Part shown: piece by piece, positions 16,913 to 24,254 of the stretch
How positions within the stretch are numbered: position 1 is the stretch's first letter
Layout: the number at the start of each line of letters is the position of its first letter
Assembly (NCBI RefSeq): GCF_000383615.1
Contig: NZ_KB911596.1
Location: 62,001-126,000 of the forward strand
Reading direction: 5' to 3'
DNA length: 64,000 bases
DNA from: Streptomyces canus 299MFChir4.1
Lineage (GTDB): Bacteria > Actinomycetota > Actinomycetes > Streptomycetales > Streptomycetaceae
Notes under the pieces: model-generated
What the model was told of the DNA's origin: nothing
The model's input: only the letters and a program-made list of their open reading frames with translations
Databases searched by the model: none
Made by a program: the position numbers and the translations under genes

Positions 16913-17560
16913 GTGACCTTCTGGGAGTACCTCGGCAGCCGCCACCAGCAGCTGCTCGCGGACGCCTACCAGCACGCGAGCGTCGTCTTCCAGTGCATGG
17001 TCGTGGCGACGGTGATCGGGGTGCTGATCGGGGTCGTGACCTATCGCAGCGAGTGGGCCGGCAACCTCGCCACGACGGCCACCTCGACGATCCTGACCAT
17101 TCCCTCGCTCGCCATGATCGGTCTGCTCATCCCGGCCGTGGGGCTCGGGGTGCCGCCCACGGTGATCGCCCTGACGCTGTACGGGCTGCTGCCGATCGTG
17201 CGGAACGCGATCGTGGGCCTGCGCGGGGTCGACCCGTCCCAGGTGGACGCGGCCACGGGCATCGGGATGTCCCGGGTCATGCGCCTGGCGCGGGTCGAGC
17301 TGCCGCTCGCCTGGCCGCCGATCCTGACCGGGATCCGGGTCTCGACCCAGATGCTGATGGGCATCGCCGCGATCGCCGCCTACGCCTCCGGGCCCGGCCT
17401 CGGCAACGAGATCTTCCGCGGCATCGCCTCCCTGGGCAGCAAGAACGCGCTCAACCAGGTGCTCGCCGGCACGCTCGGGATCATCGTCCTCGCCCTGCTG
17501 TTCGACGCCGCGTACGTCCTGATCGGACGGCTGACCATTCCGAGGGGGATCCGTGGCTGA
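16913..17560 (+). CDS. ABC transporter permease, glycine betaine/carnitine/choline (OpuC/ProW) type
   Basis: 215 residues from GTG at 16913. It has five or six membrane helices and the OpuCB pattern: TSTILTIPSLAMIGLLIPAVGLG, then the EAA-loop analogue VDAATGIGMSRVMRLARVELPLAWPPILTGIR, and ASGPGLGNEIFRG. It forms half of the membrane channel with the second permease of this operon. Its stop overlaps the ATPase start by eight bases, indicating coupled translation. The likely role is import of a quaternary amine osmoprotectant. Confidence 0.9.
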   Translation: MTFWEYLGSRHQQLLADAYQHASVVFQCMVVATVIGVLIGVVTYRSEWAGNLATTATSTILTIPSLAMIGLLIPAVGLGVPPTVIALTLYGLLPIVRNAIVGLRGVDPSQVDAATGIGMSRVMRLARVELPLAWPPILTGIRVSTQMLMGIAAIAAYASGPGLGNEIFRGIASLGSKNALNQVLAGTLGIIVLALLFDAAYVLIGRLTIPRGIRG

Positions 17561-18797
17561 GACGTCCGGCACCTCAGGTGCGTCCATCGAGTTGGAGCAC
17601 CTGACCAAGAGGTACCCCGGCGCCGCGGAGCCCGCCGTGGACGGCGTCAGCATGGAGATCAAGGCGGGCGAGACCGTCATCTTCGTGGGTCCGTCCGGAT
17701 GCGGTAAGTCGACCACCCTCAAGATGATCAACAGGTTGATCGAGCCGACCGGCGGCCGCATCCGGATCAACGGTGAGGACGTGACCGACATCGATCCGGT
17801 CAAGCTGCGCCGCAAGGTGGGTTACGCCATCCAGTCGGCCGGGCTCTTCCCGCACATGACGGTCGCGCAGAACATCGCCCTCGTGCCGAGGATGATCGGC
17901 TGGGGGAAGGCCCGGATCGACGACCGTGTGGAGGAACTGCTCGACCTCGTCGGGCTCGACCCCGGCGAGTTCCACGGCCGCTATCCGCGTCAGCTCTCCG
18001 GCGGCCAGCAGCAGCGGGTGGGCGTGGCGCGGGCGCTCGCGGCCGATCCGCCCGTCCTGCTGATGGACGAGCCGTTCGGGGCGGTCGACCCGATCACCCG
18101 TGACCATCTCCAGGACGAGCTGATCCGGCTCCAGCGCGAGCTGCACAAGACGATCGTCTTCGTCACCCATGACTTCGACGAGGCGATCAAGCTCGGCGAC
18201 CGGATCGCCGTACTGCGCGAGCGCTCCCACATCGCCCAGTTCGACACCCCGGAGGCGATCCTGACCAACCCGGCCGACGACTTCGTGTCCGGGTTCGTCG
18301 GCGCGGGGGCGGCGCTGAAGCGGCTGAACCTCACCCGGGTACGGGATGTGGAGATCACCGACTATCCGACGGCGACGGTCGACGACCCCCTCCAGGAGAT
18401 CTTCAACAGACTCCGGGGCAGCGGGACGAACGAGGTCCTGCTGCTCGACAGGCGCGGACGGCCCTACAAGTGGCTCAGGCGCGGCGACATGATGCGCGCC
18501 AAGGGGTCGCTTGCGCGGGCCGGAACGCTGGTGAGCGACACGGTGACCAGGGACGCGACCCTGCGGGACGCGCTGGAGGCGGTGCTGACCGACAGCGCGG
18601 GGCGGGTCGCGGTGACCGGGCGGCGCGGGGAGTACACGGGTGTCGTCGACATGGAGACGCTCATGAACTCCGTGCACGAGCTCCTGGAGGCCGACCGGTT
18701 CGAGGCCATGGAGCACCAGCACCAGCTGGAGGAGATCCGGGCCGACCGGACGCACGCCGAGCAGGAGGGTGCCGGCGCAGGGGGGCGGAAGGCGTGA
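17553..18797 (+). CDS. ABC transporter ATPase with CBS domains (OpuCA type)
   Basis: 414 residues. Walker A is VGPSGCGKST (about residues 48-57), signature LSGGQQQRVGVARALA, Walker B VLLMDEPFGAVDP, and switch histidine in VFVTHDFDEA. A pair of CBS motifs occupies about 270-385 (DPLQEIFNRLRGSG; RDALEAVLTDSAGRVAV). In OpuA/OpuC systems these sense ionic strength and gate uptake. The tail (residues 390-414) is charged. It drives ATP-dependent import with the two permeases. Its stop overlaps the next gene start as GTGA. Confidence 0.92.
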   Translation: MAETSGTSGASIELEHLTKRYPGAAEPAVDGVSMEIKAGETVIFVGPSGCGKSTTLKMINRLIEPTGGRIRINGEDVTDIDPVKLRRKVGYAIQSAGLFPHMTVAQNIALVPRMIGWGKARIDDRVEELLDLVGLDPGEFHGRYPRQLSGGQQQRVGVARALAADPPVLLMDEPFGAVDPITRDHLQDELIRLQRELHKTIVFVTHDFDEAIKLGDRIAVLRERSHIAQFDTPEAILTNPADDFVSGFVGAGAALKRLNLTRVRDVEITDYPTATVDDPLQEIFNRLRGSGTNEVLLLDRRGRPYKWLRRGDMMRAKGSLARAGTLVSDTVTRDATLRDALEAVLTDSAGRVAVTGRRGEYTGVVDMETLMNSVHELLEADRFEAMEHQHQLEEIRADRTHAEQEGAGAGGRKA

Positions 18798-19597
18798 CGG
18801 CTGCCGAGATCCCGGAGCTGGAGGAGACGGCCGCTCCTCGCCCGCCGGCCGCGCCCGGAAGACGCGTGACCTGGCGGAAGCTGACCTTCCTGCCCGCGTT
18901 CCTGATCGCCGTGCTGCTCGCGACCTGGCTGTGGTTCGCGCAGGCCGACCTGGACCCGCTCACCGAGAACGCGCTGTCGAACGGGCAGGTGTCCAAGGCC
19001 CTGTGGCAGCAGGTGCAGCTGACGGTGATCTCGACGTTCTTCGTGCTGATCATCGCGATCCCGCTGGGCATCGTGCTGACCCGCCGCGCCTTCCGGAAGG
19101 TGAGCCCGGTGGCGATCGCGGTCGCCAACATGGGTCAGGCGACCCCGGCGATCGGTCTGCTCGCCCTGCTGGTGATCTGGCTGGGCACGGGCACGAAGGC
19201 GGCCCTGATCGGCATCGTCGCCTACGCCGTCCTGCCGGTCCTGTCCAACACCATCGCGGGCCTGAAGGCGAACGACCCGATGCTGCTGGAGGCGGCACGC
19301 GGCATCGGCATGTCCCCCCTGGGCGTACTGCGCCGCGTCGAACTGCCGCTGGCCGTCCCCCTGATCCTCGCGGGCGTCCGTACGGCCCTGGTCCTCAACG
19401 TCGGTACGGCGACCCTGGCGACCTTCGGCGGAGGCGGCGGCCTCGGCGTCCTGATCACGACCGGCATCACCAACCAGCGGATGCCGGTCCTGATCCTGGG
19501 CTCCATCCTCACGGTGACCCTCGCCCTGCTGGTCGACTGGCTGGCCTCACTGGCGGAACTGCTGCTCAGGCCGAGGGGGTTGGAGGTGGGGACATGA
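18794..19597 (+). CDS. Second ABC transporter permease (OpuCD type)
   Basis: 267 residues from GTG at 18794 (four-base overlap with the ATPase gene). A 40-residue Pro/Glu-rich cytoplasmic head precedes one extra helix (FLPAFLIAVLLATWLWFA), then the conserved permease core: VISTFFVLIIAIPLGIVL, MGQATPAIGLLALLVIWLG, the LLEAARGIGMSPLGVLRRVELPLA coupling loop, and TLATFGGGGGLGVLITTG. Typical ProW/OpuC features are present. The 3' end of this gene (from about 19390) reappears in degenerate form downstream at 19647-19753. Confidence 0.9.
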   Translation: MTAAEIPELEETAAPRPPAAPGRRVTWRKLTFLPAFLIAVLLATWLWFAQADLDPLTENALSNGQVSKALWQQVQLTVISTFFVLIIAIPLGIVLTRRAFRKVSPVAIAVANMGQATPAIGLLALLVIWLGTGTKAALIGIVAYAVLPVLSNTIAGLKANDPMLLEAARGIGMSPLGVLRRVELPLAVPLILAGVRTALVLNVGTATLATFGGGGGLGVLITTGITNQRMPVLILGSILTVTLALLVDWLASLAELLLRPRGLEVGT

Positions 19598-20337
19598 GAC
19601 GCAGGTTCCCGACACCGGCCCGGACAGGCGGTCCTCCCGCCCAGGTCCCCAACGTCGATACGGCGACCCCGGCGACCTTCGGCGGAGCGGGGTGCTCGCC
19701 CCGCTGGTCGACCGCACTGCTGCCCAGGCCACGAGGTGTGGAGGCGGGACATGAGGCGAAGGCGCCGGGCGCCGACCCCACCCACCTCCTGCGGGCTGCG
19801 CCCCCGCACGGCCGACGACCTCACGTCCCGGCCCACCCCGCCCCACCCACCGGCCTCACCGACCACGGCCCTGGGCGGCGACGACGTGAGACGAACCCGT
19901 CTGACGCTCACCGGGGCGCTCGTCGTGCTGTCCGGCTGTGGGCTGACCAGCGGCTCCCCGATGGCCGACGATGTGAAGCCCCGCCCCGGCCACCCGCCGA
20001 TCCCACCGACCCGACCACCCCACACACCACGGCTCTTGGAGGCGGCAAGGTGAGACGAACCCGTCTGACGCTCGCCGGGGCGCTCGTCGTGCTGCCCGGC
20101 TCCGGACTGCCCAACGGCTCCCCCACCGTCGACCACCCAAAGCCCCGCCCCACCCCCACCCACCCGCCGACCCCACACACCACGGCCCGGGGGGGGCGAC
20201 CACGTGAGACCGACCCGTCTGACACCCGCCCGACCCCTGCCCCTGCCGTCCCGCCGCAGGCTCACCAACGCCACCCCCACCCCGGCCAACCCAACCGCCC
20301 GACCACCCCACACACCACGACCCCGGGAGGCGACCAC
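19598..20337 (+). repeat. Decayed tandem duplications of the permease 3' end and lipoprotein 5' end
   Basis: 740 bases between permease and binding-protein genes made of diverged copies of their junction. Permease-like text near 19388 (AACGTCGGTACGGCGACCC) recurs at 19650, and the end-of-gene ACATGAGACGCAGG (19593) recurs as ACATGAGGCGAAGG (19750). The lipoprotein start GTGAGACGAACCCGTCTG occurs at 19886, 20050, 20204 (diverged) and 20338 (the real gene), spaced 164, 154 and 134 bases. Each late copy is preceded by a CCACACACCACG-type leader. Copies differ in frame and decay level. Confidence 0.85.
19886..20053 (+). pseudogene. Duplicated lipoprotein signal peptide remnant
   Basis: An open frame of 55 codons that starts with GTG and keeps an intact lipoprotein signal peptide with an LSGC lipobox and the GLTSGSP sequence of the true binding protein. 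It then runs into proline-rich repeat sequence and stops. It is out of frame with the real gene at 20338. If translated it would give a short lipidated peptide, but it is best regarded as a fragment left by tandem duplication. Confidence 0.6.
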
Positions 20338-21294
20338 GTGAGACGAACCCGTCTGGCGCTCGCCGGGGCGCTCGTCGTACTGTCCGGCTGTGGGCTGACC
20401 AGCGGCTCCCCGATGGTCGATGATGTGAAGCCGGGGTCGATCGGCCGGGGTGAGCCGCTCAAGGGTGCGGAGCTGACGGTCACGTCGAAGGAGTTCACCG
20501 AGCAGCTGATCCTCGGCGCGATCATGGGCATCGCCTTCGAGGCGGCCGGGGCGGACGTGCTCGACCGCACGGGGATCCAGGGATCGGTCGGGGCCCGGGA
20601 GGCGGTCAAGTCCGGGGACGCGGACGGGATGTACGAGTACACGGGCACGGCGTGGATCACCTACCAGGGCCACAGCGAGCCGATCGCCGACCCGCAGGAG
20701 CAGTGGGCCGCGGTACGGAAGGCCGACCTGGACAACGGGCTGACGTGGCTGCCGAAAGCGCCCCTGAACAACACCTACGCGCTGGCCATGAACCAGTCCG
20801 ACTTCAGGAAGTACGGCACGAAGACGCTCTCCGACGTGGCCGCGCTGGCCAAGAAGGACCCCGGCGCGGTGACGCTGTGCGTGGAGAGCGAGTTCGCCAA
20901 CCGCGCCGACGGACTGCCGGGCATGGAGAAGGCGTACGGGATGAGCGTCCCGGCGAAGAACCTCACCCAGATGGACACCGGGATCATCTACACCCAGGTG
21001 GCGAAGGGCAGTTGCCGGTACGGGGAGGTCTTCACGACCGACGGCCGCATCAAGTCCATGAACCTCGCGGTGATGCGGGACGACCGGAAGTTCTTCCCCA
21101 ACTACAACGCGGCGCCCGAGATCAACTCCAAGTCCCTGAAGAAGTGGCCGGCCATCGCGGAGGTACTGGCCCCGGTCACGAGGAGGCTGGACAACACGGT
21201 GGCACGGGAGCTCAACGCGAAGGTGGACGTGGCCGGGGAGGACCCGCACCAGGTGGCGCTGGACTGGATGAAGGCGGAGGGGTTCGTGAAGTAG
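20338..21294 (+). CDS. Glycine betaine/choline-type substrate-binding lipoprotein (OpuCC type)
   Basis: 318 residues from GTG at 20338. The lipoprotein signal peptide has lipobox LSGC with C18 as the lipidated residue. The mature part shows TVTSKEFTEQLILGAIMGIAFEAAGADV and SGDADGMYEYTGTAWITY, the binding-fold signature of the OpuCC/ProX/OsmF family, ending with a helical DWMKAEGFVK. It captures the substrate outside the membrane for the two permeases. Although an open frame continues upstream through the repeat region, the lipobox, the GGAGG at 20326 and the repeat copies fix this start. Confidence 0.92.
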   Translation: MRRTRLALAGALVVLSGCGLTSGSPMVDDVKPGSIGRGEPLKGAELTVTSKEFTEQLILGAIMGIAFEAAGADVLDRTGIQGSVGAREAVKSGDADGMYEYTGTAWITYQGHSEPIADPQEQWAAVRKADLDNGLTWLPKAPLNNTYALAMNQSDFRKYGTKTLSDVAALAKKDPGAVTLCVESEFANRADGLPGMEKAYGMSVPAKNLTQMDTGIIYTQVAKGSCRYGEVFTTDGRIKSMNLAVMRDDRKFFPNYNAAPEINSKSLKKWPAIAEVLAPVTRRLDNTVARELNAKVDVAGEDPHQVALDWMKAEGFVK

Positions 21295-21318
21295 GAGCCG
21301 ATCTTCGTCAGGCAGAGT

Positions 21319-21364
21319 TACAAAGAACCTGTTGCAAAGGAGCCTTTGCATAGATACCTTTGTA
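21319..21364. promoter_or_regulatory. Nested symmetric operator and -10 box of the HTH regulator gene
   Basis: Inner dyad TGCAAAGG (21333-21340), AG, CCTTTGCA (21343-21350). Outer dyad TACAAAG (21319-21325) and CTTTGTA (21358-21364). Both pairs are centred on exactly the same point. A TAGATA -10 box (21351-21356) lies between inner and outer right arms, four bases before the last arm and 11 bases before the ATG. Autorepression by the downstream HTH protein is the simplest reading. Confidence 0.65.
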
Positions 21365-21367
21365 CTC

Positions 21368-21940
21368 ATGCCGGAAGAGCCCAACGTACGGAAACTCGAC
21401 GCCCGTTCACTGCGCGGGCTGGCCCACCCCCTGCGAATGCAGTTGCTGGACGCCCTGCGCCACGGCGGCCCCGCCACCGCATCCCAACTCGCCGAGAAAC
21501 TCGGCGAGTCGAGTGGCGCCACCAGCTACCACCTGCGCCAGCTGGCCACGCACGGCTTCGTAGAGGACGCCCCGGAGCGCGGCAAGGGCCGGGAGCGCTG
21601 GTGGAAGGCGGTCCACAAGGGGCTGAGCTTCGACGACACCCTGCTCACGGACAGCGACCCGGCCGTGCGGGGAGCCGCCGACATGTACCTCCACGAGGTC
21701 GCCACCGCCCAGATCCAGAACCTCTCCAACTGGCTGGGCGACCGCGCCACCTGGCCCGAGGCATGGAATCGCGTCTGGGACATGAGCAGTGCGACGCTAC
21801 GGCTGACCCCGGAGCTGACCAGGGAACTCATCGAGAAGATGCACGCCCTCGTCGACACCTACCGCGATCTGCCCACCACCGGGGACGACACGGCCCAGGT
21901 ACGCATCCACACGCACGCCTTCCCCGTCTCCACGGACTGA
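21368..21940 (+). CDS. ArsR-like winged-helix regulator (HTH_20 type)
   Basis: 190 residues from ATG at 21368. The N-terminus has SLRGLAHPLRMQLLDALRHGGPATASQLAEKLG, then a recognition helix SSGATSYHLRQLATHGFVED, the standard HTH_20/ArsR fold. No metal-binding cysteine pair is present. The C-terminal half is helical (MYLHEVATAQIQNLSNWLG, TPELTRELIEKMHALVDTY), as in regulators of MFS exporters. The promoter region carries a nested operator. A 60-residue protein follows after 12 bases, probably in the same transcript. Confidence 0.88.
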   Translation: MPEEPNVRKLDARSLRGLAHPLRMQLLDALRHGGPATASQLAEKLGESSGATSYHLRQLATHGFVEDAPERGKGRERWWKAVHKGLSFDDTLLTDSDPAVRGAADMYLHEVATAQIQNLSNWLGDRATWPEAWNRVWDMSSATLRLTPELTRELIEKMHALVDTYRDLPTTGDDTAQVRIHTHAFPVSTD

Positions 21941-21952
21941 GAGGACCCCGCC

Positions 21953-22135
21953 ATGCACCCCGAGACCCACCTCACCCAGCACACCTTCCGCGCCGCCGAC
22001 CTCCGCGCCGAGGCCGACGCCTACCGCCTGGCCGCGCAGGCCAAGCGGCCGTACGCCCTCAGGACCCGGATCGGCTGGACCCTCGTGGAGGTCGGCCTCC
22101 GCCTGGCCTCCCCCAGGCCGGCCTTCGCGCACTAG
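21953..22135 (+). CDS. Small hypothetical protein downstream of the HTH regulator
   Basis: 60 residues from ATG at 21953, with GAGAGG nine bases upstream. The sequence is mostly one helical stretch (FRAADLRAEADAYRLAAQAK) and a weakly hydrophobic end (IGWTLVEVGLRLAS). Such small proteins often follow HTH_20 regulators in Streptomyces, but no function is known. Its ribosome-binding site, 12-base spacing and codon bias support it as a real gene. Confidence 0.6.
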   Translation: MHPETHLTQHTFRAADLRAEADAYRLAAQAKRPYALRTRIGWTLVEVGLRLASPRPAFAH

Positions 22136-22149
22136 GAGCACTACAAGCA

Positions 22150-22941
22150 CTAGCAGGCGGGGACGGACCCCTTGCCCGACTCCAGCGCGGTCAGCGCGCC
22201 GACCGCTCCCTTCAGGGAGGTCACCGGGATCAGCCGCAGCCCCTTCGGCAGCTCCGCCCTCGCGTCGGCGCACTCGTCCTTCGGGACCAGGAACACCGTC
22301 GCCCCGTCCCGCTTCGCGGCCTGCGTCTTCAATGCCACGCCGCCCACCGCGCCGACCGTGCCGTCCGCGTCGATCGTGCCCGTCCCGGCGATGACGCGGC
22401 CGCCCGTGAGGTCGCCCCCGGCGCCGTCACCGTCGAGCTTGTCGATGATCCCCAGGGTGAACAGCAGCCCCGCGCTCGGTCCCCCGACGTCCGCGAGCTT
22501 CAGCGTGACCTTGACCTTGTCGTCGCTGAGCCTGAGGTAGCCGAGGGCCGCCTCGGTCGCCGCGTCCTGGGACTCCTTCATCTGGGCGGTGTTGTGCTTC
22601 TCGATCTCCTTGACGCTCTGCCCGCTCGGGTAGACCGCGTCGTGGGGCATGACCGCCCGGTCGGTGTGGAACCAGCTGTCGAAGAGGTCGCCGAGCGAGA
22701 CACGCGTGTCGGGCCCGGTCGCCTCGATGGTCGTCATCCGCAGCTGCCCGCTCGTCGTACGGGTCTTCGCCCCGGAGACCGTGATCACCGCCGCGCCCTC
22801 GTTCTTGCCGAGGACGTTCGCCGTCATCCCGGGCTGCGCCAGGGCGAACGGCAGCGGCGCGAAGAGGGCCGTGGCGACCAGTGCCACGGCGGGCAGGGCG
22901 CAGACGGCGACGGCCTGGGGGCGCGTGAGGCGAGAGAGCAC
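22150..22941 (-). CDS. Lon-type (S16) proteolytic-domain membrane protein lacking a PDZ domain
   Basis: 263 residues from GTG at 22941. One N-terminal membrane helix (about 10-35) is followed by an extracytoplasmic region and a Lon C-terminal protease fold. The Ser-Lys dyad fits S156 (DVGGPSAGLLFTLG) and K205 (GGVALKTQAAKRDGA). The YlbL family normally has a PDZ domain between helix and protease (about 340-370 residues); here the intervening part is about 100 residues with no clear PDZ pattern. It probably cleaves or processes envelope proteins, with unknown targets. Its stop lies 14 bases from the small gene at 21953-22135, with which it is convergent. Confidence 0.8.
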   Translation of the reverse strand: MLSRLTRPQAVAVCALPAVALVATALFAPLPFALAQPGMTANVLGKNEGAAVITVSGAKTRTTSGQLRMTTIEATGPDTRVSLGDLFDSWFHTDRAVMPHDAVYPSGQSVKEIEKHNTAQMKESQDAATEAALGYLRLSDDKVKVTLKLADVGGPSAGLLFTLGIIDKLDGDGAGGDLTGGRVIAGTGTIDADGTVGAVGGVALKTQAAKRDGATVFLVPKDECADARAELPKGLRLIPVTSLKGAVGALTALESGKGSVPAC

Positions 22942-22983
22942 GGGATCAATCTAACGCGGCGGTCACTTCCGGCCACGAGCCGG

Positions 22984-23270
22984 TCAGGCCGCGTACAGAT
23001 CCCGTCTTGCGCGCGTGAAACGCCGTAGGACGTCGGGGAGCGGTTCGACGCCGATACCCGGTGCGCGCGGGACCGGCAGGTGGCCGTCCGCGAGGACGAA
23101 CGCCTCGGTGATGTCCTCGGCGAAGTAACGGGAGGAGGCCGAGGTGTCGCCGGGGAGCGTGAAGCCGGGCAGGGCGGCCAGGGCGAGGTTCGCGGCGCGG
23201 CCGATTCCCGTCTCCGGCATGCCGCCGCACCACACCGGCACGCCGTGCGCGCGGGCCACGTAGCGGGGCG
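22984..23270 (-). pseudogene. C-terminal remnant of an o-succinylbenzoate synthase / N-acylamino-acid racemase gene
   Basis: About 90 codons read ARAHGVPVWCGGMPETGIGR, then NLALAALPGFTLPGDTSASS and FAEDITEAFVLADGHLPVP, matching the last quarter of enolase-superfamily MenC/NAAAR proteins. The rest of the barrel, including the K-x-K and metal-binding residues, is missing: upstream sequence loses similarity at once and the IclR gene begins about 35 bases away. It is most likely a deletion remnant. A GTG at 23259 would allow translation of 91 residues, but no active enzyme could result. Confidence 0.75.
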
Positions 23271-23305
23271 ATGCGCGGCCGCCGGCCGACAGCCGCCGAC
23301 CGCGC

Positions 23306-23947
23306 TCAGCGCAGTGCCTCCGCGACCTCCCGTGCCGCGTCCACCACCCGCGGGCCCACCCGCTCCGGCACCGCGTCCGCCAGCATCACGACCCCGACAC
23401 TGCCCTCGACCCCGGTGACCCCCAGCAGCGGAGCGGCCGCCCCGCTGGCGCCGGCCTCCAGCTCCCCGTGCGTCAGCATGTACCCCGGCTCCCCGAACCC
23501 CTGCTGCCGGGCCGCGAGAATCGCCCGGCCCGCGGCGCCCCGGTCCAGCGGATGCCGGAACCCGGCCCGATAGGCCACGTGATATTCCGTCCACGTGGGC
23601 TCCACGACGGCCACGGCCAGCGCCTCGGCGCCGTCCACCAACGTGAGGTGGGCCGTCGCCCCGATGTCCTCGGCGAGCGACCGCAGCGCGGGCAGCGCTG
23701 CCTCCCGTACCAGCGGATGCACCTGCCGTCCGAGGCGCAGCACTCCCAGCCCCACCCGGGCACGCCCGCCGAGATCACGCCGTACGAGGGCGTGCTGCTC
23801 CAGCGTGGCCAGCAACCGGTACACCACGGTCCGGTTCACCCCCAGTTTGCTGGAAAGCTCGGTGACGGTGAGCCCGTGGTCCGTGTCGGCCAGGAGCTTG
23901 AGGACACGCAGTCCCCGGTCAAGCGTCTGAGAGGTCTCCGCGGTCAC
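23306..23947 (-). CDS. IclR family transcriptional regulator
   Basis: 213 residues from GTG at 23947, chosen because GGAGGA lies nine bases upstream; the GTG three codons earlier abuts that site. Winged HTH (QTLDRGLRVLKLLADTDHGL, then LGVNRTVVYRLLATLEQHALV) precedes an IclR effector domain (HPLVREAALPALRSLAEDIG, HPLDRGAAGRAILAARQ). IclR proteins usually control catabolic genes next to them. Here the neighbouring enolase-superfamily gene is only a remnant, so its original target may have been lost. Confidence 0.9.
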   Translation of the reverse strand: MTAETSQTLDRGLRVLKLLADTDHGLTVTELSSKLGVNRTVVYRLLATLEQHALVRRDLGGRARVGLGVLRLGRQVHPLVREAALPALRSLAEDIGATAHLTLVDGAEALAVAVVEPTWTEYHVAYRAGFRHPLDRGAAGRAILAARQQGFGEPGYMLTHGELEAGASGAAAPLLGVTGVEGSVGVVMLADAVPERVGPRVVDAAREVAEALR

Positions 23948-24254
23948 GACGCCCACTCCTCCAAGTGGTGAGGTCGGCAGCCCCCTCGCGGCGGGTGCGT
24001 CACCGAGTCCCGTCAGTGACGCGCTTCAGAGGCCGCCGATCGGCCGGCGGCCCGGTCTCTTACCGGGCCGCGTCGCTTCACGGCTGCGCTCCGCGGCGGC
24101 GCTGCCACGGGGCGTGTGCGTAGCGGGACAGTAGCGAAGCGGGTTCGCTCAGCGGAAGCCTCCGTCCAGAATCCGGGCAGCTCCCGGTACGGACCACTCC
24201 ATATGTCCTGATACGTACGGTGTGACAGCCGCCGAGCACGAGCGGGCGCGGTCG
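23948..24254 (-). terminator. Intergenic region holding a terminator for the helicase gene
   Basis: 307 bases without a convincing gene. GCGGCCCGGT (24047-24056), loop CTCTT, ACCGGGCCGC (24062-24071) forms a perfect 10-bp hairpin, about 185 bases past the helicase stop on the minus strand. The rest is GC-rich, with the short repeat GCGTAGCGGGACAGTAGCG near 24118-24136. The upstream promoter of the IclR gene should lie within 23950-24030. Confidence 0.5.

Noticed and set aside
18769..21294. Single 841-codon frame running from inside the permease through to the binding protein
   Set aside because: The first part is out of frame with the permease gene and the middle is repeat sequence; the real lipoprotein gene starts at 20338 with its own ribosome-binding site and lipobox.
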